Shown here piece after piece: positions 9,624 through 23,000 of a stretch of DNA of 64,000 nt. The stretch covers positions 31,410,369-31,474,368 of the forward strand of contig NC_087064.1 in the NCBI RefSeq assembly GCF_963678635.1, in the 5' to 3' direction. Origin of the DNA: Symsagittifera roscoffensis (Eukaryota > Xenacoelomorpha > Acoela > Convolutidae). The number at the start of each line of letters is the position of its first letter. Position 1 is the stretch's first letter. Position numbers and translations under genes: made by a program. Under the pieces are notes generated by a model. The model was not told the origin of the DNA and searched no databases. It saw only the letters and a list, made by a program, of their open reading frames with translations.

Positions 9624-10079
9624 ATGTCAGTACCATGGGGAACGACCGACCCAAATGCACCCCACACCAATGGTTTGTCTCACTCCGGATCCGGTGGCAA
9701 CAACTCAACTCGCAAGCAGTACCTGGATCAGAAATCCCAAATGACATATGAAGATTCGATGAACCGACAACGTGACTTCTACGACCAGAATCCCGAGTCG
9801 AAGCCAGTCATAAATCAACATCGCGAAGCAATGTTGGCGGAGAAGAACAAGCCGGTACCGTGGGGAACCCTGCAAGACCTTGGAGGCACTGCAGATGGTT
9901 ACGACCAAGAATTCAAAGGAAAGCGAAAAGGAAGTAGTCAAAATGGCCACGGTCCCGCGCCTCCTCCTTTTGCAACTGCTTTCAACGACGAGCTTCCGGC
10001 AAACGGACGAAAAGGTGGCGGCGGCAGGGGTGGTCAACAGGCGCAACAATCGAGTGTCCAATCTCAAATAACATTCTGA
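9624..10079 (+). CDS. Small intact host gene, unknown function (151 aa)
   Basis: A single open exon of 152 codons from ATG at 9624 (A at -3) to TGA. The frame extends upstream without a stop to 9552 but has no earlier ATG. The protein is polar, with two VPWGT motifs (residues 3-7 and near 75-80), a charged central stretch (QMTYEDSMNRQRDFYD), and a Gly/Gln-rich C-terminus containing GRKGGGGRGGQQAQQ. No signal peptide or membrane segment. Base and codon use are G/C-richer than in E1, as expected for a host gene. An AATAAA lies about 200 bp downstream. It converges with the EGF-repeat gene ending at 10528. The E1 LTR ends 110 bp upstream in the same orientation and could supply a promoter. I do not recognise the family. 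Confidence 0.7.
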   Translation: MSVPWGTTDPNAPHTNGLSHSGSGGNNSTRKQYLDQKSQMTYEDSMNRQRDFYDQNPESKPVINQHREAMLAEKNKPVPWGTLQDLGGTADGYDQEFKGKRKGSSQNGHGPAPPPFATAFNDELPANGRKGGGGRGGQQAQQSSVQSQITF

Positions 10080-10280
10080 ATTCATCCACTTTATATATGA
10101 TAATTAAACGCTGTGAGAATCAATGCGAGCGCATACAGTAATGTTAATGTTAAGGTTATACTGATGTGACGTGCTTTACCCATGACACAGTTTTGAGCTA
10201 TGTTACCTTGATTCAAATTGTTAGTGTGTTTATGTATCAAATTTGTTGGTGTGAGTTTTGATATTGCTTAAATTATTGCA

Positions 10281-10286
10281 AATAAA
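10281..10286 (+). terminator. Poly(A) signal AATAAA of the 9624-10079 gene
   Basis: AATAAA about 200 nt after the stop codon, followed by a T-rich stretch. It is the nearest canonical signal on this strand. Confidence 0.55.
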
Positions 10287-10527
10287 GTCAAAATTCAACT
10301 GTTTCCATCCCGATATTTTTGAAGAAAAAAACTCCACAACCAAAGCTGGATATCAATATCAATTATGAGTATGTATTAGACAAACCTTTGATTGCTGTTG
10401 AAACTCATATAATTTTTTTTCTTCTCGAAAACAATGGTTGAATTAAATCAGAAAAGAAAATAATCATGTCAATTAAAACAATAAACTATTGTGATGAAAT
10501 GAAAGCCGCGATATTTTACAGACATTT

Positions 10528-11046
10528 TTAGGACTGCTTTGTTTTAATTTTCAGAAGTCCAACCGAATCATCCTCATTATAGATATCATTAGGTCTGTCC
10601 AAACTTGAGCCATAGTACTGTTGCTGAGGTTCGTAGTCATAAACTGCCGACGAGCTAGAGGGATTAGTATACTCAGCAAGATCAACAGGCCTGCTGAAAT
10701 CTGATTGGATACGACCTTGGCTCCTCGCCGAACCGTAGAACCCGTTGTTGTACCCGTAAACTTCGTTGTTGCCGACGTAGTTTGGAACCTCGCAATATGT
10801 GTCACTTGGACCAGAAGGTGGACTTAGGGTGACCTTTACAGGACCTCCGGATCCTGAGGACAGCGGACGTTCGGAACCTCCGTAAGGGTTGCCGGTAGCG
10901 CTCGGAGGAACGGGGAGAGGCGGTCGAGTATATCCAGTGGCCGTCGAGGAATTCCGAGGTACCCGGCGGGGTCTATACGAGGATGACGTGGATCCATCTG
11001 TCATGTCATTGACGTCTGTGTAGTCATTACGGATGGTCGACACTTT
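10528..11046 (-). CDS. Receptor exon 12: C-terminal tail and stop
   Basis: Acceptor GTTATTTTAG, then 172 codons to the stop at 10528-10530. The segment is Pro/Ser/Tyr/Gly-rich. Tyrosines lie in TYCEVPNY, NEVYGYNNGFYG, AEYTNPSS and VYDYEPQQQYYG. These are plausible kinase or SH2 sites, but no canonical ITAM or NPxY motif is clear. Confidence 0.82.
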   Translation of the reverse strand, partial: KVSTIRNDYTDVNDMTDGSTSSSYRPRRVPRNSSTATGYTRPPLPVPPSATGNPYGGSERPLSSGSGGPVKVTLSPPSGPSDTYCEVPNYVGNNEVYGYNNGFYGSARSQGRIQSDFSRPVDLAEYTNPSSSSAVYDYEPQQQYYGSSLDRPNDIYNEDDSVGLLKIKTKQS

Positions 11047-14000
11047 CTAAAATAACATGTTATTTATGATGAGCAGGAAGAATACACTTTTTATACCTAA
11101 AAGTATCGATTACACTAAAGCTACACTACAACTAAATCCGACGGCCTTTTGATTAATAATTAATTTTGAAATTGACCTTTACCTGAGGAGGAGGTTTGTG
11201 GTCTTTTCCGACTCCAGGGAGCTGAACTATCATTTTATTGTCTGGCCTGAAAACACAAGGAGTTTATACTATCGATATTAATGCTTTTTCACTTAAATGA
11301 ATATCGTACGTTGAAATAGATGGTTCCAAAACAGTTTTTTGATTAGTAATCCCAGTATAAGAAATAGCCTCTTGTTTCTTTTCCATTCAAACTCACATCA
11401 CGTGAGTATCATTTGTGAGTGTCATAAAACCAAACATATTTGAAAAAGCGTAATTATTCCCCATGCTCATTTTTTTTATAATCGGGCCTTGCGCCTCTCA
11501 TTTTTTTTTTACTTTCGCAAGTTATGGGAGAAGAAAGAGCCAAAAATTAAGAGAATTATTGACCTCACTAAGAATTTACATGGTCGCAAAAAAAATTTAA
11601 ATGACCAAAGAGCATGCTTTGATTTTAACCAAATGTTTCTTACGACAATTCATTCTTCACAAGCTGTCCAGCCAGACCAGGTGCATCTCTGTATGGAGTG
11701 TGCCTGTTAGCAGTGCCCCCTTGATGGTCCCCACAGGGGGGTAGATCAAACATGGAGGAGCAGAAGTCGCCGGCTCCATTCTGGCTGATGTTTGAGCTGT
11801 CCAGAATACTGGGAATTAGCACTTGGGGATCTTGGCCTTTGAACTTGCTCTAAAGTAACCAAAACATCTTCCAATGCTTGAGTTTTCAGAATCATCAATC
11901 ATTCCAAATGTGAACGAAATTATAAGTTACTTAATAGAAAAGCAATCAGTGCGCAATGTAATCGAAACCGAATTATTGTTTTAGGTAATGATCCTGACCT
12001 GCAATAAAGCGACTGACCTGAGTGAATAAAAAAAGTAGACAGATCATAAACCAATCAGAGGTAAGTTTTCCGGGTTGACCTCCACCCGAAAATTCTGGTC
12101 AAACAATTCGACAAATAGTAGCTAAAGAAAAAACGGTAGCCATACAATTTTTCAACAATTTTCAAAAAAAAAACCAAAAATAGTGAAAAAATGTTTTTTT
12201 TTAGCCACAAACAGATAATTTGGAAAAAAATTGCATGAAACATTGAATTTTTTTTCTATTAAGTGTTCCAGGCTCACAGTTTTATCTTGCGAAAAGATGC
12301 TAGTCGTAATGTTATCAGATTAATTTCTGAACGCGTGAAATGCTAGTCAACTGTATGACTAGCGTTTTTTTCCAACCTGGGTTGTTTTCATATTTTAATT
12401 CTGTTTTAATTATGACATTTCTACTTTAAAATTTGTCTAGTTTTCTCCATGTCAACCATTTTGACAAATTTAAGCGTAAAGAAACTGCCGAGTACTTAAC
12501 AATATTGATAGGTAAAAACTTGAGTTAGGCTGCAGAAGCAAAAATTACATAAATGAATTGGCCGTTCGATCTTTTTATCCAAAAAGAAATCAAATTACTT
12601 TACAGACCACAGTTGGGTTATTAAAAATCATTTTTTCAAAAAGTTATGTTAAATTTATTTTATTTCAAAAATTTCCTTTGTGCCGTCGTACCCAGTGTTG
12701 AACACCATTTCACAAAAAAATCAACATATAACATTAAAACGAAAAACTCTACAATTTTATACATCAACTCTACGGGAAAAACATTTTTCATATATTTCAC
12801 ATGTTCTATAATTTCATTATAATTAGTTTTACATAGCTCGAAAAAAGTTTTTTTTTACATCACCACAAAAAAAAGGCCGAGGGAAATGTATTTTTCTTAT
12901 TTTTCGTAGCAAAATTGTCCTCGAATGTTCCGACTGCTCTTCAATTGATCTCGAATAGTTTTTAGTTTATTGCAAGTTGACAAATTTTGAAATTTAAACT
13001 GATAATATCAAAATTAAGCTACTAAACTTTGAGTCGTATGTGGAAGTATTACGATCCATTAAATTGCCTCAATTCAGTTTGAAACACTTGTGTATTGTGG
13101 GATTGAAATTTTTTATAATTGAAACTTTTTATAAAGCTCATCCCCCACACGCCATATAAAGCACAAAAGTATAGATTTTGCTACTTGTAACAAATCATTT
13201 ATGGCAAATAAGCTTCGTTAAACCAATTGGAACGATTTCTAAGACGGATTAACTCTCCGCTTACGCGTTAATAGCGCGAAATATATCGCACGTTAATTGT
13301 CCTAAATTGGCCAAAATGGCAATCTTTAAATCCCCATAACTTTACGAAAAATGAACACAGGTGAAATATTTTTTCAAATTTAAGCTCAAGATAACAATAG
13401 CTTTCGAATGATTAACAAAAATTCCGTCAAAAATGGCTAGTTAAAAAGTCGAAATTTGTCTGAAGAAAAAAAAACCCACCCCGAGCACAAATATTCCGTT
13501 ACTTTCGTATCAAAAGTCGGAACAATAAATTGCATTACATTTTTCACCTAATCATTGAGCGAGCAGTTTATACTGGCCGTGGAGGACTCATGTTAATATA
13601 GTGGTGTCGCGCCCCCGCTGGGATAAAAAAAGTCTTAGGGATTCAAATCAGCTCAGCTAAGGTTATTTTGAAAACTGTTCTGAGTAAAACAAACTATACA
13701 AAACGGAATCCGATTCCTATTTACTTGCGCCAACTTCAGCTTTAGCTAAATATAAGCAAAACTAAGACATTTATGACAAAGGAGGCATAAAGTGATGCTG
13801 CCAACTCTGAGCGATTTGCGAAAAAATTTTCATCGATAAAAATAACAAAACTGCTCGTATCAGGGCGAAGCCATGAATGTTCCGACTGCCTTTTAAGGTT
13901 TATGGAGCAGTATTAACATGAAAAAAATTAAATGAAATAAAATGAAATGAAACATTTTTTTCTAAAATTTGATTTTTTTTATAAAAATTATCACCCCACA

Positions 14001-17000
14001 CGCCATATAAAGTACAAAAAGATAAATTTCGTTCCTTGTAACAAACCAAATATGGCATATAAGCTTCCTTCAACCAAATTGGAACGGTTTCTAAGACGGA
14101 TTAAATCTCCGCTTACGCGTTAATAGCGCGAATTCTATCGCGCGTTAATTGTCCCAAATTGGTCAAAATGGCCAAAATGGCAATCTTTAAACGCTCATAA
14201 CTTTACGAAAAATGGTCACAGGTGAAATATTTTTTCAAATTTAAGCTCAGGACAACAATACCTTTTGAATGATATAAAAAAATTCCGTCTAAAATGGCTA
14301 GTTAATAAGACGAAATTTGTCTGAAGAAAAAAAACCCACCCCGAGCACAAATATTTCGTTACTTTAGTATCGAAAGCCGGAACAATTACTTTCGTATCGA
14401 AAGTCGGAACAATAAACATATGTTAGTATTTAAATTGAATTATGTTTATTTTTAATGATCTGGCATTAATTTAGATGCAAAACTGGTTTATTACTTTGAA
14501 AAGGGTTGATTTAAATAAATCAGACAAATAGAATTAAATGTTAATTTTTGGGGTAAAATTTTGATTGAGAATTTTGCAGAAGAAAGTGCACATATTAATT
14601 CTGGTCAAATTCTAAGCAACTTTTGTTCTGTTCTTCTTTTGTCTAATGTTGACCCAGTTTGAAGAAAAAAAATGCGTTAGAATATTCAAGCTTTGTTCGT
14701 TTTGTCCGAATAATATAAATCAGCACTGTATTGGTTGAAAAATTGCGTGCAAATTGCAATGCGGCGGAACTCTTCAATTAGTTTTTGGCTCTGGACCATT
14801 TCAGAAAAACTAATTTTTCAAATACGTTCATAAAATTGCTCACAATTTTTTGTCACACACTTTTTAATTTATGTCAGTAACCTTGTTTTTCAGTTCTCAT
14901 CTTTTTTCAATTAAAATATTTTCAACAACAGTAGGGATAAAAAAAGTCATAGGAATAAAAAAATGTTTTTCAATGCAGTTCTTAGTTTCATGGTACTAAC
15001 GTTTTTGACACATAGAAAAACCAGGTCATCCTTGACCCTGTATCTGATCTCGCCACTTTTCGAAGGCGGTTCCACGTAACTTCCCCTCCGACAACACAAT
15101 TTGTAGCAGCCGATCACGCTCACACCCATAATCATGCCTGCTGCCAGCACCCCCGCCATCACCAGGTACTCCAGGTGGGGGGATGACATGTGCAATTGGG
15201 ATCCAGGGACGCCAGGGGTTGTAGAGGGGAGGGAATCGGAAGTTGTGGCTGTTGCAAATTTCGACAAATTAATTGAGACATCTTGAGAAAAAAAAATTTC
15301 TCCAAAAAATCATATCTTTGACTGTTGAAAATTGAAAATGCTGGTTTTGTTCAATTCAAAGTTAGAAGTTCTTAGACTTATTGCTATCAAAGCTATCAAA
15401 GCTTAAGTCATTTACCTTGCCGACTAAAAAATTAGAATTAGTGAAGCTTTCAAATCTTTCATAAAACTCAAATTTAACATGAAATGAATATTTTAAGTTA
15501 AAAAAGTAAGTCATTACTCGCCTTCCTGGTCGGTGTAACGTTTTTTTTTTCAGTTTATGAGCTTGATAACTAATTATATGGTGGAGAATAACAAAATAAT
15601 AATAACTCGCTGAGGTAACGCTGAGGTTAAAAACAAGTTTCACTCATGTGGTTAAATAGTAATTTCTACCATAATTGGTCCTCTATGTTTATCGCCGTGC
15701 AATGACCAAATGACAATAGTTAAGTATTGTGTAAAATAGGTCTGTTCTGTTTGCTCATAGGATGATAAGTCATGTTCATATTCATCTTCTGATCTTTGCA
15801 CTTCTTTGACAGAACAAGAATTGGTCGCAGACGCCAGACATATTCTCATATGGCGTGAAATCGTTTTCAAATGTGTTCACATCTTCGAAATTTCAATCTG
15901 TCGAAAATGATTGAACAAAACTGATAATAACTAATAATTTAAAAAAAATCCACTAGCTGCGCAAGTAGCACAGAAAGATCCGACCACAATACATCAAATG
16001 CATAAACATGAAAAAGCGAAACTACATTTTTTTCTCGAATTTTTCTGGGCTGCAGTAAGTTGCTAAAATTAAGCTTCAAAGCTTCGACTAAGTAAAAAGC
16101 AACCAAAATCAAGACGTAAAGTATAAATTTTAATCAAAATTTTTTTTCCAAAAAAGATCATATGACTGTGAGCACTTTCCTTTCGAGAGCACTGTTTGAA
16201 CGGGAAAACTATGTCTCTAAATAAAACTGTAGATTCATAATTTTTCAAACAAGGCAATTCTTATGAAGATCTTGTAAAGTTTCTTTTGAGCTACTAATCT
16301 TTTTGACGTTCAATGTTTCATTTCCATCATTACTCCCTGTATCCATAAAATTTGAAAAGTTATAACTCAAAAGAATTTTTGACTAACGTTTGCGCTGACA
16401 GTGTTCGTCTATGATGTCATCCGGAATGCAACTGGCATTTTGTTCTGGTCCTCGCGGGTACAGTTCTCGCCCGGACTACAGTTGCACTTGATGTCACACT
16501 TGGCACCCGACATCCCAGACGGACAAACCCCTTTAGTCGTCTCACAGTGGGTTCCAGTTAAGTACTCACCACACCTAATAATAACAACGCGATCCAAGGT
16601 TTTGGTTTTATGATTAGACTATCGTGGCCGAGTTTTGGTATTTACAGACTGTTGCAACCGAAGTTGGGTGTTTCCAGACCATCGCGACCGAATCTCGGTA
16701 ATTCCAGACTTTGAAATGACCTCGACCAGCGCGAACTTAATTTTTTAAGTCGTCGACTTTGATAGTTCATGGACTAGCGCAGCATAGTGATAATAGAGTT
16801 GAAATGTTNNNNNNNNNNNNNNNNNNNNNNNNNNNNNNNNNNNNNNNNNNNNNNNNNNNNNNNNNNNNNNNNNNNNNNNNNNNNNNNNNNNNNNNNNNNN
16901 NNNNNNNNNNNNNNNNNNNNNNNNNNNNNNNNNNNNNNNNNNNNNNNNNNNNNNNNNNNNNNNNNNNNNNNNNNNNNNNNNNNNNNNNNNNNNNNNNNNN

Positions 17001-20000
17001 NNNNNNNNTGTCCAGCACGAGACTAAAATGCACAAAACGCGCTAAACGCGGTCGCTTCGCAAAAGTGTGCAGATTAACAAATGTTAACTACCAGCAAGAG
17101 ACAAACAGAATCGACGGGAAGACAAAAAGGAAGAAATCATCAGTGAAAACGAAAACAACAACGACCCAGTGGCGTACGCAGAATTTTACATCAACAAACG
17201 GCCGGGCAAAAATCCCACAAGAGAATTTTACAATTTCGGAGATTTCAGAAGCATTCGAAATACCAAACTCGATAGACATTTAGAAAGATGATCTAAAGGG
17301 TCATATTGTGGACGCCGGAGGACGCCGCCCGAAACCTCGCCTCTTACAATGAAAAATACTTTATTCCTTAAAAAACATCTAATCATCGCCGTAGTATCCG
17401 GAGGACGGACCATTCAATCTGCACCATTCATCATTGTAGACGACTAAAAAACCAATATCACCGGGCTGAACATGTTACCAAAAACCGGCATCAGTCTAGT
17501 AAAAAACAAAACAAAACATAACCAAGTCCTGAGTATCCACGAAAACGAAGAAGCATCAGACGACAATCTTAAAACCTGGATTGAAGAAAATTTTCAATAA
17601 CTATGTGTTCGAATCGGGAAAACAAAAAACAACATAATGCGAACCCAATTCATAAAAGACCTCAACCCACCTCAACAAAAAGAAAGACGAGTACCAATAC
17701 ATCTACGAGAACGAGTACAAGCGGAATTAAACAAGCTGATAGACCAAAAGCACAACAAAAAACTAGATAATTAATTGGATAATTAGTTCCTCAGCCCAAT
17801 CGTCATAACGGTAAAAAGAAACAAAAAAGTCATGCTAGCACTAGATTCGAGGAAAATCAAAACATTTATCCACAAAAATAAATATCAAATGCCCAACATC
17901 AAACTACTAATCGACAAAATTGTACAAGTCATTAAGACCGAAGAAAAACCAAAAAAATCTCGACACTGGATCTACCTTATACAAAATCACAAATCCCTCT
18001 GGACGTGGAAAAAAGAAATCAAGGCCACCTCAGCCTAATTGGGGGCACAGCTACGGGAACTAACCAATTCCAAACGGGATTTCATGATCTGACGGATACG
18101 TTGGCGAAACTACAAAAGGCTATAGACTTCCCACTCACAAATTCTGAAAAAAACATATGCCTACCTTGAAGACATATCTTTGTAACAACTTGTTACATAA
18201 GGTGTTGAAAAAACTAAACGACTAAAACTTAGCAAAGCAAATTCGCATGCAGTTAGATAGAATGGCTTGGCTACAAAACAAGTAGCGACAGCACCCCCTC
18301 ACCATTAATTTCTATAACAGATGCAATACAAAAGCTCACTGCACCAAAAACATTCAAACAACTATAAAAGATACATACCAAATCTCGCAAAAACTGCATG
18401 TGCACTGAAACAGTTGCAAAAAAAATCAGACAAACACCAAAGTTTGGATTGGAAGCTGTAACACATACGCAATCCATGACATCCTAAATTTCGTGTTGTA
18501 GGTGAATCATCTACTTTTGGGTAAGTAGCTGCCCTTGAACAATTCACCGACGAGGTTTGGGTAGCAGTAACATTTGCATTTTGAATTCCCTAGAAGTAAA
18601 TTACTCCGTAAACGAGTTAGAATTATTAGGGGCCGTGTGAGCGATTGAACATTTCAAATAACCTTTATACGCCAAAAAATTTCACCATCATCACAGACTA
18701 CCAAGCTTTAACCAGCGCATTAAAAGCCAGCGAACTATCAAAGACTAGCCAAAGCAGGCTCACTAGGTGAATTGGTAGATTAATCCCATTTACTTTTGAT
18801 TTAAAAGACTTGGCAGGAACAAAAATAGGGTTTATATTTCCAAAAAACTGTTAGGATTAGTACTATCCCCAGCGAGTATGTTGAAAAATGTGTTTTGGCG
18901 TCAATTAACTTGTTGATCTCCAATCTTGAATTGATTGACAACGTCATACACAGCAAACTAGCCAACCAGAATCCAGCTCCAAATCGGCTGATCACAAAGC
19001 AAGCGAAAAACAAAAGGAATTCAAAAGTTCAATTGATATCTCGAGTGCACTTCGAACAACCCAAACATAATAAAAGCGGTAATTCAGTTCAAAACAAAAA
19101 ACAGTCACTTGACCAATCGAACACTTGGAAACCAGCGAACAAAAAATCTAAAAGAACAAAATTATATAAGATGCATCAAAACATTGGAGGCCAACTTCGA
19201 CGAATTGAGACGACAAAACAAAACAAAAGGATACAAAGGAGATTCATACCCGACATCGCAAGGTCCCGAGGATGAGGAAGTTCCTCTAAACCACAACATA
19301 CAACTCAACGAGGGCGAAACCCGTAAAAACTGTGGAAGGCTGAACCCGACAGAGAAGAGAGCCTGTCCCAGCCATGCTGGCCCAAAAAGACGATGTCAAC
19401 CACTTATTAGATCTGGAATACCCATTCAACGACACCAAGTCCGCCACAAAACATTCAAGATGCTAGAGAGTTAATCCCGAACAAGAGAACTCAAGCATTC
19501 CCAAAAACCGTGTTTACAAATAGCCCACAAACAAATTCTCATAAAGAGATCAACAAACATCAAGAAACGGCAAGAAACTTGTCCATGATTACCACACCTG
19601 ACAGAAATTACAGCCCGAAACACCCATCTTCAACGGAAAAAGCAGCCGACAGGATCAGAAACCCAAAAACCAAGGAAACCCAAAAACGAAAGGAACCCAA
19701 ACTGAGCTGAACAAAAAAGGAATCGGAAACCCAAACACTCACAAACACAAACATAATACAGCGAAACAAAGTACAATCACAAAAACATTTGACAGTAGAG
19801 GGAAACAAATTATACAAAAATTGTGTTAGTAGAATCTCTCACAACAACCTTGCACAGAATGAAGCACCACCGACCTTTTCCAGAACACAACTCGAAGCCA
19901 GTCACGAACTAATTGTTGCAAGCGTGGTAGAAACAGAGACCGAGCCACAGCAACAGAAGCAGAAGAGGACATCGGAAAAAAAATTGCAACAGGTAATCCG

Positions 20001-23000
20001 TGTGAAATTCGTAGCCGCGTTCAAAGGCAGAGACAAGCCGATTCACATTTTTGTTCAAAAGCGGGAGTCGGAGGAGGTTACTGATACAACGTTAGGAACC
20101 ATTTACATGTAAAGGATGGCTGTCTACTGATTGATGACCGGATCATCATTCCTCTGCAACTGCCCTACTTCAAACCATCCAGGACAGTCTCCAACTAATC
20201 CATCCCGTAGCAGCGGCCACGCACGACCTATGTGAGAACATGTGGTCCCATCACATCCAACGTACAATTGTAGAGATCGACCAGAAATGCCAACAATAAA
20301 ACCAACATGGTAAACATTAAAACTTGTATAAGGAAAGTCGTTCCAAATGAAGCACGTATTCGAACCAAATGAAAAAGCATAACTAGACTTCGCCGCGCTT
20401 CTCCAGGACGAATTACACAAAGACGCTTACATTTTGGTTGTAGTAGATAAACGGTCAAAATTCCCAACAGCACAACTAGTATCAAACACAACGACAGATA
20501 GAGCAAAAAAGATATACTGCAGGGGTACATATCAAAGAATGGGGCCCACAGAAATTTAAGGTGTTATCAAGTACAAACGTTTAGAGCCAAGAAAGGCTCC
20601 CGATCTTTTGCAAATCTAATGACACAAAACTTCTTGGATATACTTCGCCTTAAAAATAAGCATCAAACGTCGCCAAAATCATAAAAACATCAAAAATAAC
20701 ACTATACAAAACTAGTAAAATTTCACCATTTGAGGCACATATGGGACGTACACCAACACACCATTATCGGAAAAACCTGATGTATCATCTTCTCCCGCCA
20801 GAAATCATGCACGACCTCCAATGATGGTCCGAGAGTGAAGTCAAGATAAAATGACGGCCTTTTACAAATTTCCGAGAACCGTCGAGTAGTACCGGTGTGA
20901 GAACCAGACATTACCTAGCTAAGGAAAGTGGAACCCTTAATTTAAGATAAAAAGAACCCAAAAACAGGTGGAAACTAACATTAAGAAACGCATACAATAG
21001 GTAGTCCGAAAAAAAGAGCGAGGGGCATCAAAAGTTAAAGATCCTGGGACATTGAGCAAAAGAACGAAACATCGACGGTAGAATTTCAACATACTTTCCG
21101 CACAAACTCTGGTAAAACTTGGGTACAAACTCTGGTAAAACAATCTCGCTTACTGAGAAACAGCGGTTTCGCATTTGTACCAGTCTCAAAAATGTAAGGA
21201 CCCTGTAGACCTTCACAACTCAGTGATTATGTGGCATACAAATCGGCTAGAAGAATTGGTCCACTCTTGCGTTTCGTAGACTTTGAGCAGCCAAACGCGC
21301 CACAACATGAAGTGTTCCTAGAAGATGAAAAGGCCTGACTTCCGAAGATATTGTCCCGAAAGGAGAAACCAAACCAAAAAGATGCGGAGACAACAGAGTA
21401 GAATATAACGACAAAACAACAAACTGGAAAACGGACGGGCGGAAAGCCAAACCCCAAACAAGCAAGGGGAATGACATTCAGAGAGACAGACAGGAAGCAA
21501 ACGAAGGAATCGGATCCTTCGTCAAGTCACCGGTGGTTCTCTACAGCTTCCGAAACGACAGCAGCCTCTCCCAAACGACTAGAAGAAAAGAAAACAACTC
21601 CTCAGCCCGCAACAATAGAACCGATGAGAAATCCACAAAAACGCGACGGACAACTTCAAAAGACTTCCCACAGAATTTTGCTCTAGCGTCCCCAGAAAAA
21701 CAACACAGGAGCAACTCGAGCATCAAGAGCCTGATCCATGAAATGGGATTCCAGAAGGATTCACAGGAATTTGCGGCGTGCATGAAATTCCTCGAAACGA
21801 TTAAACTAAAGACGAAGGACAACGACACCATCAACGTCATAGACATGGTATCCCACAAGTCCCACGAGGACTATAAAACTCCTTGCCAACAGTGACATAA
21901 AATTCGAAATTACTCCTACAGTGACGCAATTTTGAAGAGAGGGGAGTGTCATCCGGCCGGATTGGCGTAAATTATTATGATGTCTTTTTACATGTATATA
22001 CTTATTTTTTGGAGGCCAAACAGATGGCCCAGACCAATATGGACAGAACATATCGGTGAGCTTAATCGCTCAGTTGCCTTGAATTCAGTATTGGGTTCAG
22101 TTATCTTTCCTAGACAGAACCAAGTATGCATTTATATAGCCAGTCAGTTCGGATTCTAGAACATCTATTACACAGCGGTATGACAAAGTTATTACATTTA
22201 CCTCCACCAAAGAAACTGATTTGGAAAAGAGGATAGAATCGATGCTTAGAAACTTAGAATTTTATCATGTTCTAGCTCCCTGGCTAATGACTCGAAGTGT
22301 TTTAATTTTTTAACTGTGATCCAAGTTTTGGAAACTTAAACCCCGTGTATTTTTTTGTTTTGAAGCGTTCCTTCAGTACAATTGCTTAATAACTTACAGA
22401 CATTCTCCCGTAATTCTGTCGCACTCCATGAGGTTTTTACATGAGCAGGACTGGCAATTGTCCTCGCCTCCACCCCACATGAACTCTTTGCACGCTGACT
22501 GACAGTTCTCAGCGGGGTCAAATCCAGGTACACAGATGCAGCTCCCTTAAAAAGATGCAGCTCCCTTTTTCTTTTTCAAAAAAGAAAAAAGTACAGATTT
22601 GGAGGTTCGCACTTAATCGGGTCGAGATGCTCACTTTATGTTTTGGCTTTCAAAGCCGAGCACATTGTCGACCACAAACGTTTGAAGCTCATTACCAAGA
22701 AAGCGTTGAAAAAAAATTGAAAGCTAATTTTATTGGAGTAAAACTAATTTGCCACGGTTTATTTAAGTAAAAACGTATCCTCTGATTTCAAGCATGCTCG
22801 TTCGCTTTGTTCGCTCGAACAAAAATTTTTTCAAAATTATCGGATTGGATTCCACAAAATTATCGGACTGGATCGACTGATATATCACGATGAAGCCCTC
22901 CCAGTCGTGGTTTGAACATTTAAAACAGAAAACCGGTTTTTCTCGGTTTTCTGTTTTGTAATGTTAAAATCACGACTGAGAGGGCTTCATCGTGATATAT

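Larger units (their letters stand above)
17009..22172 (+). mobile_element. Decayed Ty3/gypsy retrotransposon, second family
   Basis: Pol remnants in order reverse transcriptase, RNase H, integrase, each with many stops and frameshifts, then a polypurine tract and 3' LTR. The sequence is unrelated to E1, A and B. It lies in receptor intron 7, antisense to the receptor. The 5' end is lost in the gap. Upstream of the RT, 17010-17600 is probably gag-protease but too decayed to name. Confidence 0.8.

Noticed and set aside
9705-10085. 126-codon minus-strand frame over the small host gene
   Set aside because: Shadow of the + strand gene, which has a clear ATG and poly(A) signal.
16745-17283. Open frames spanning the N run
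   Set aside because: Artefacts of the gap.
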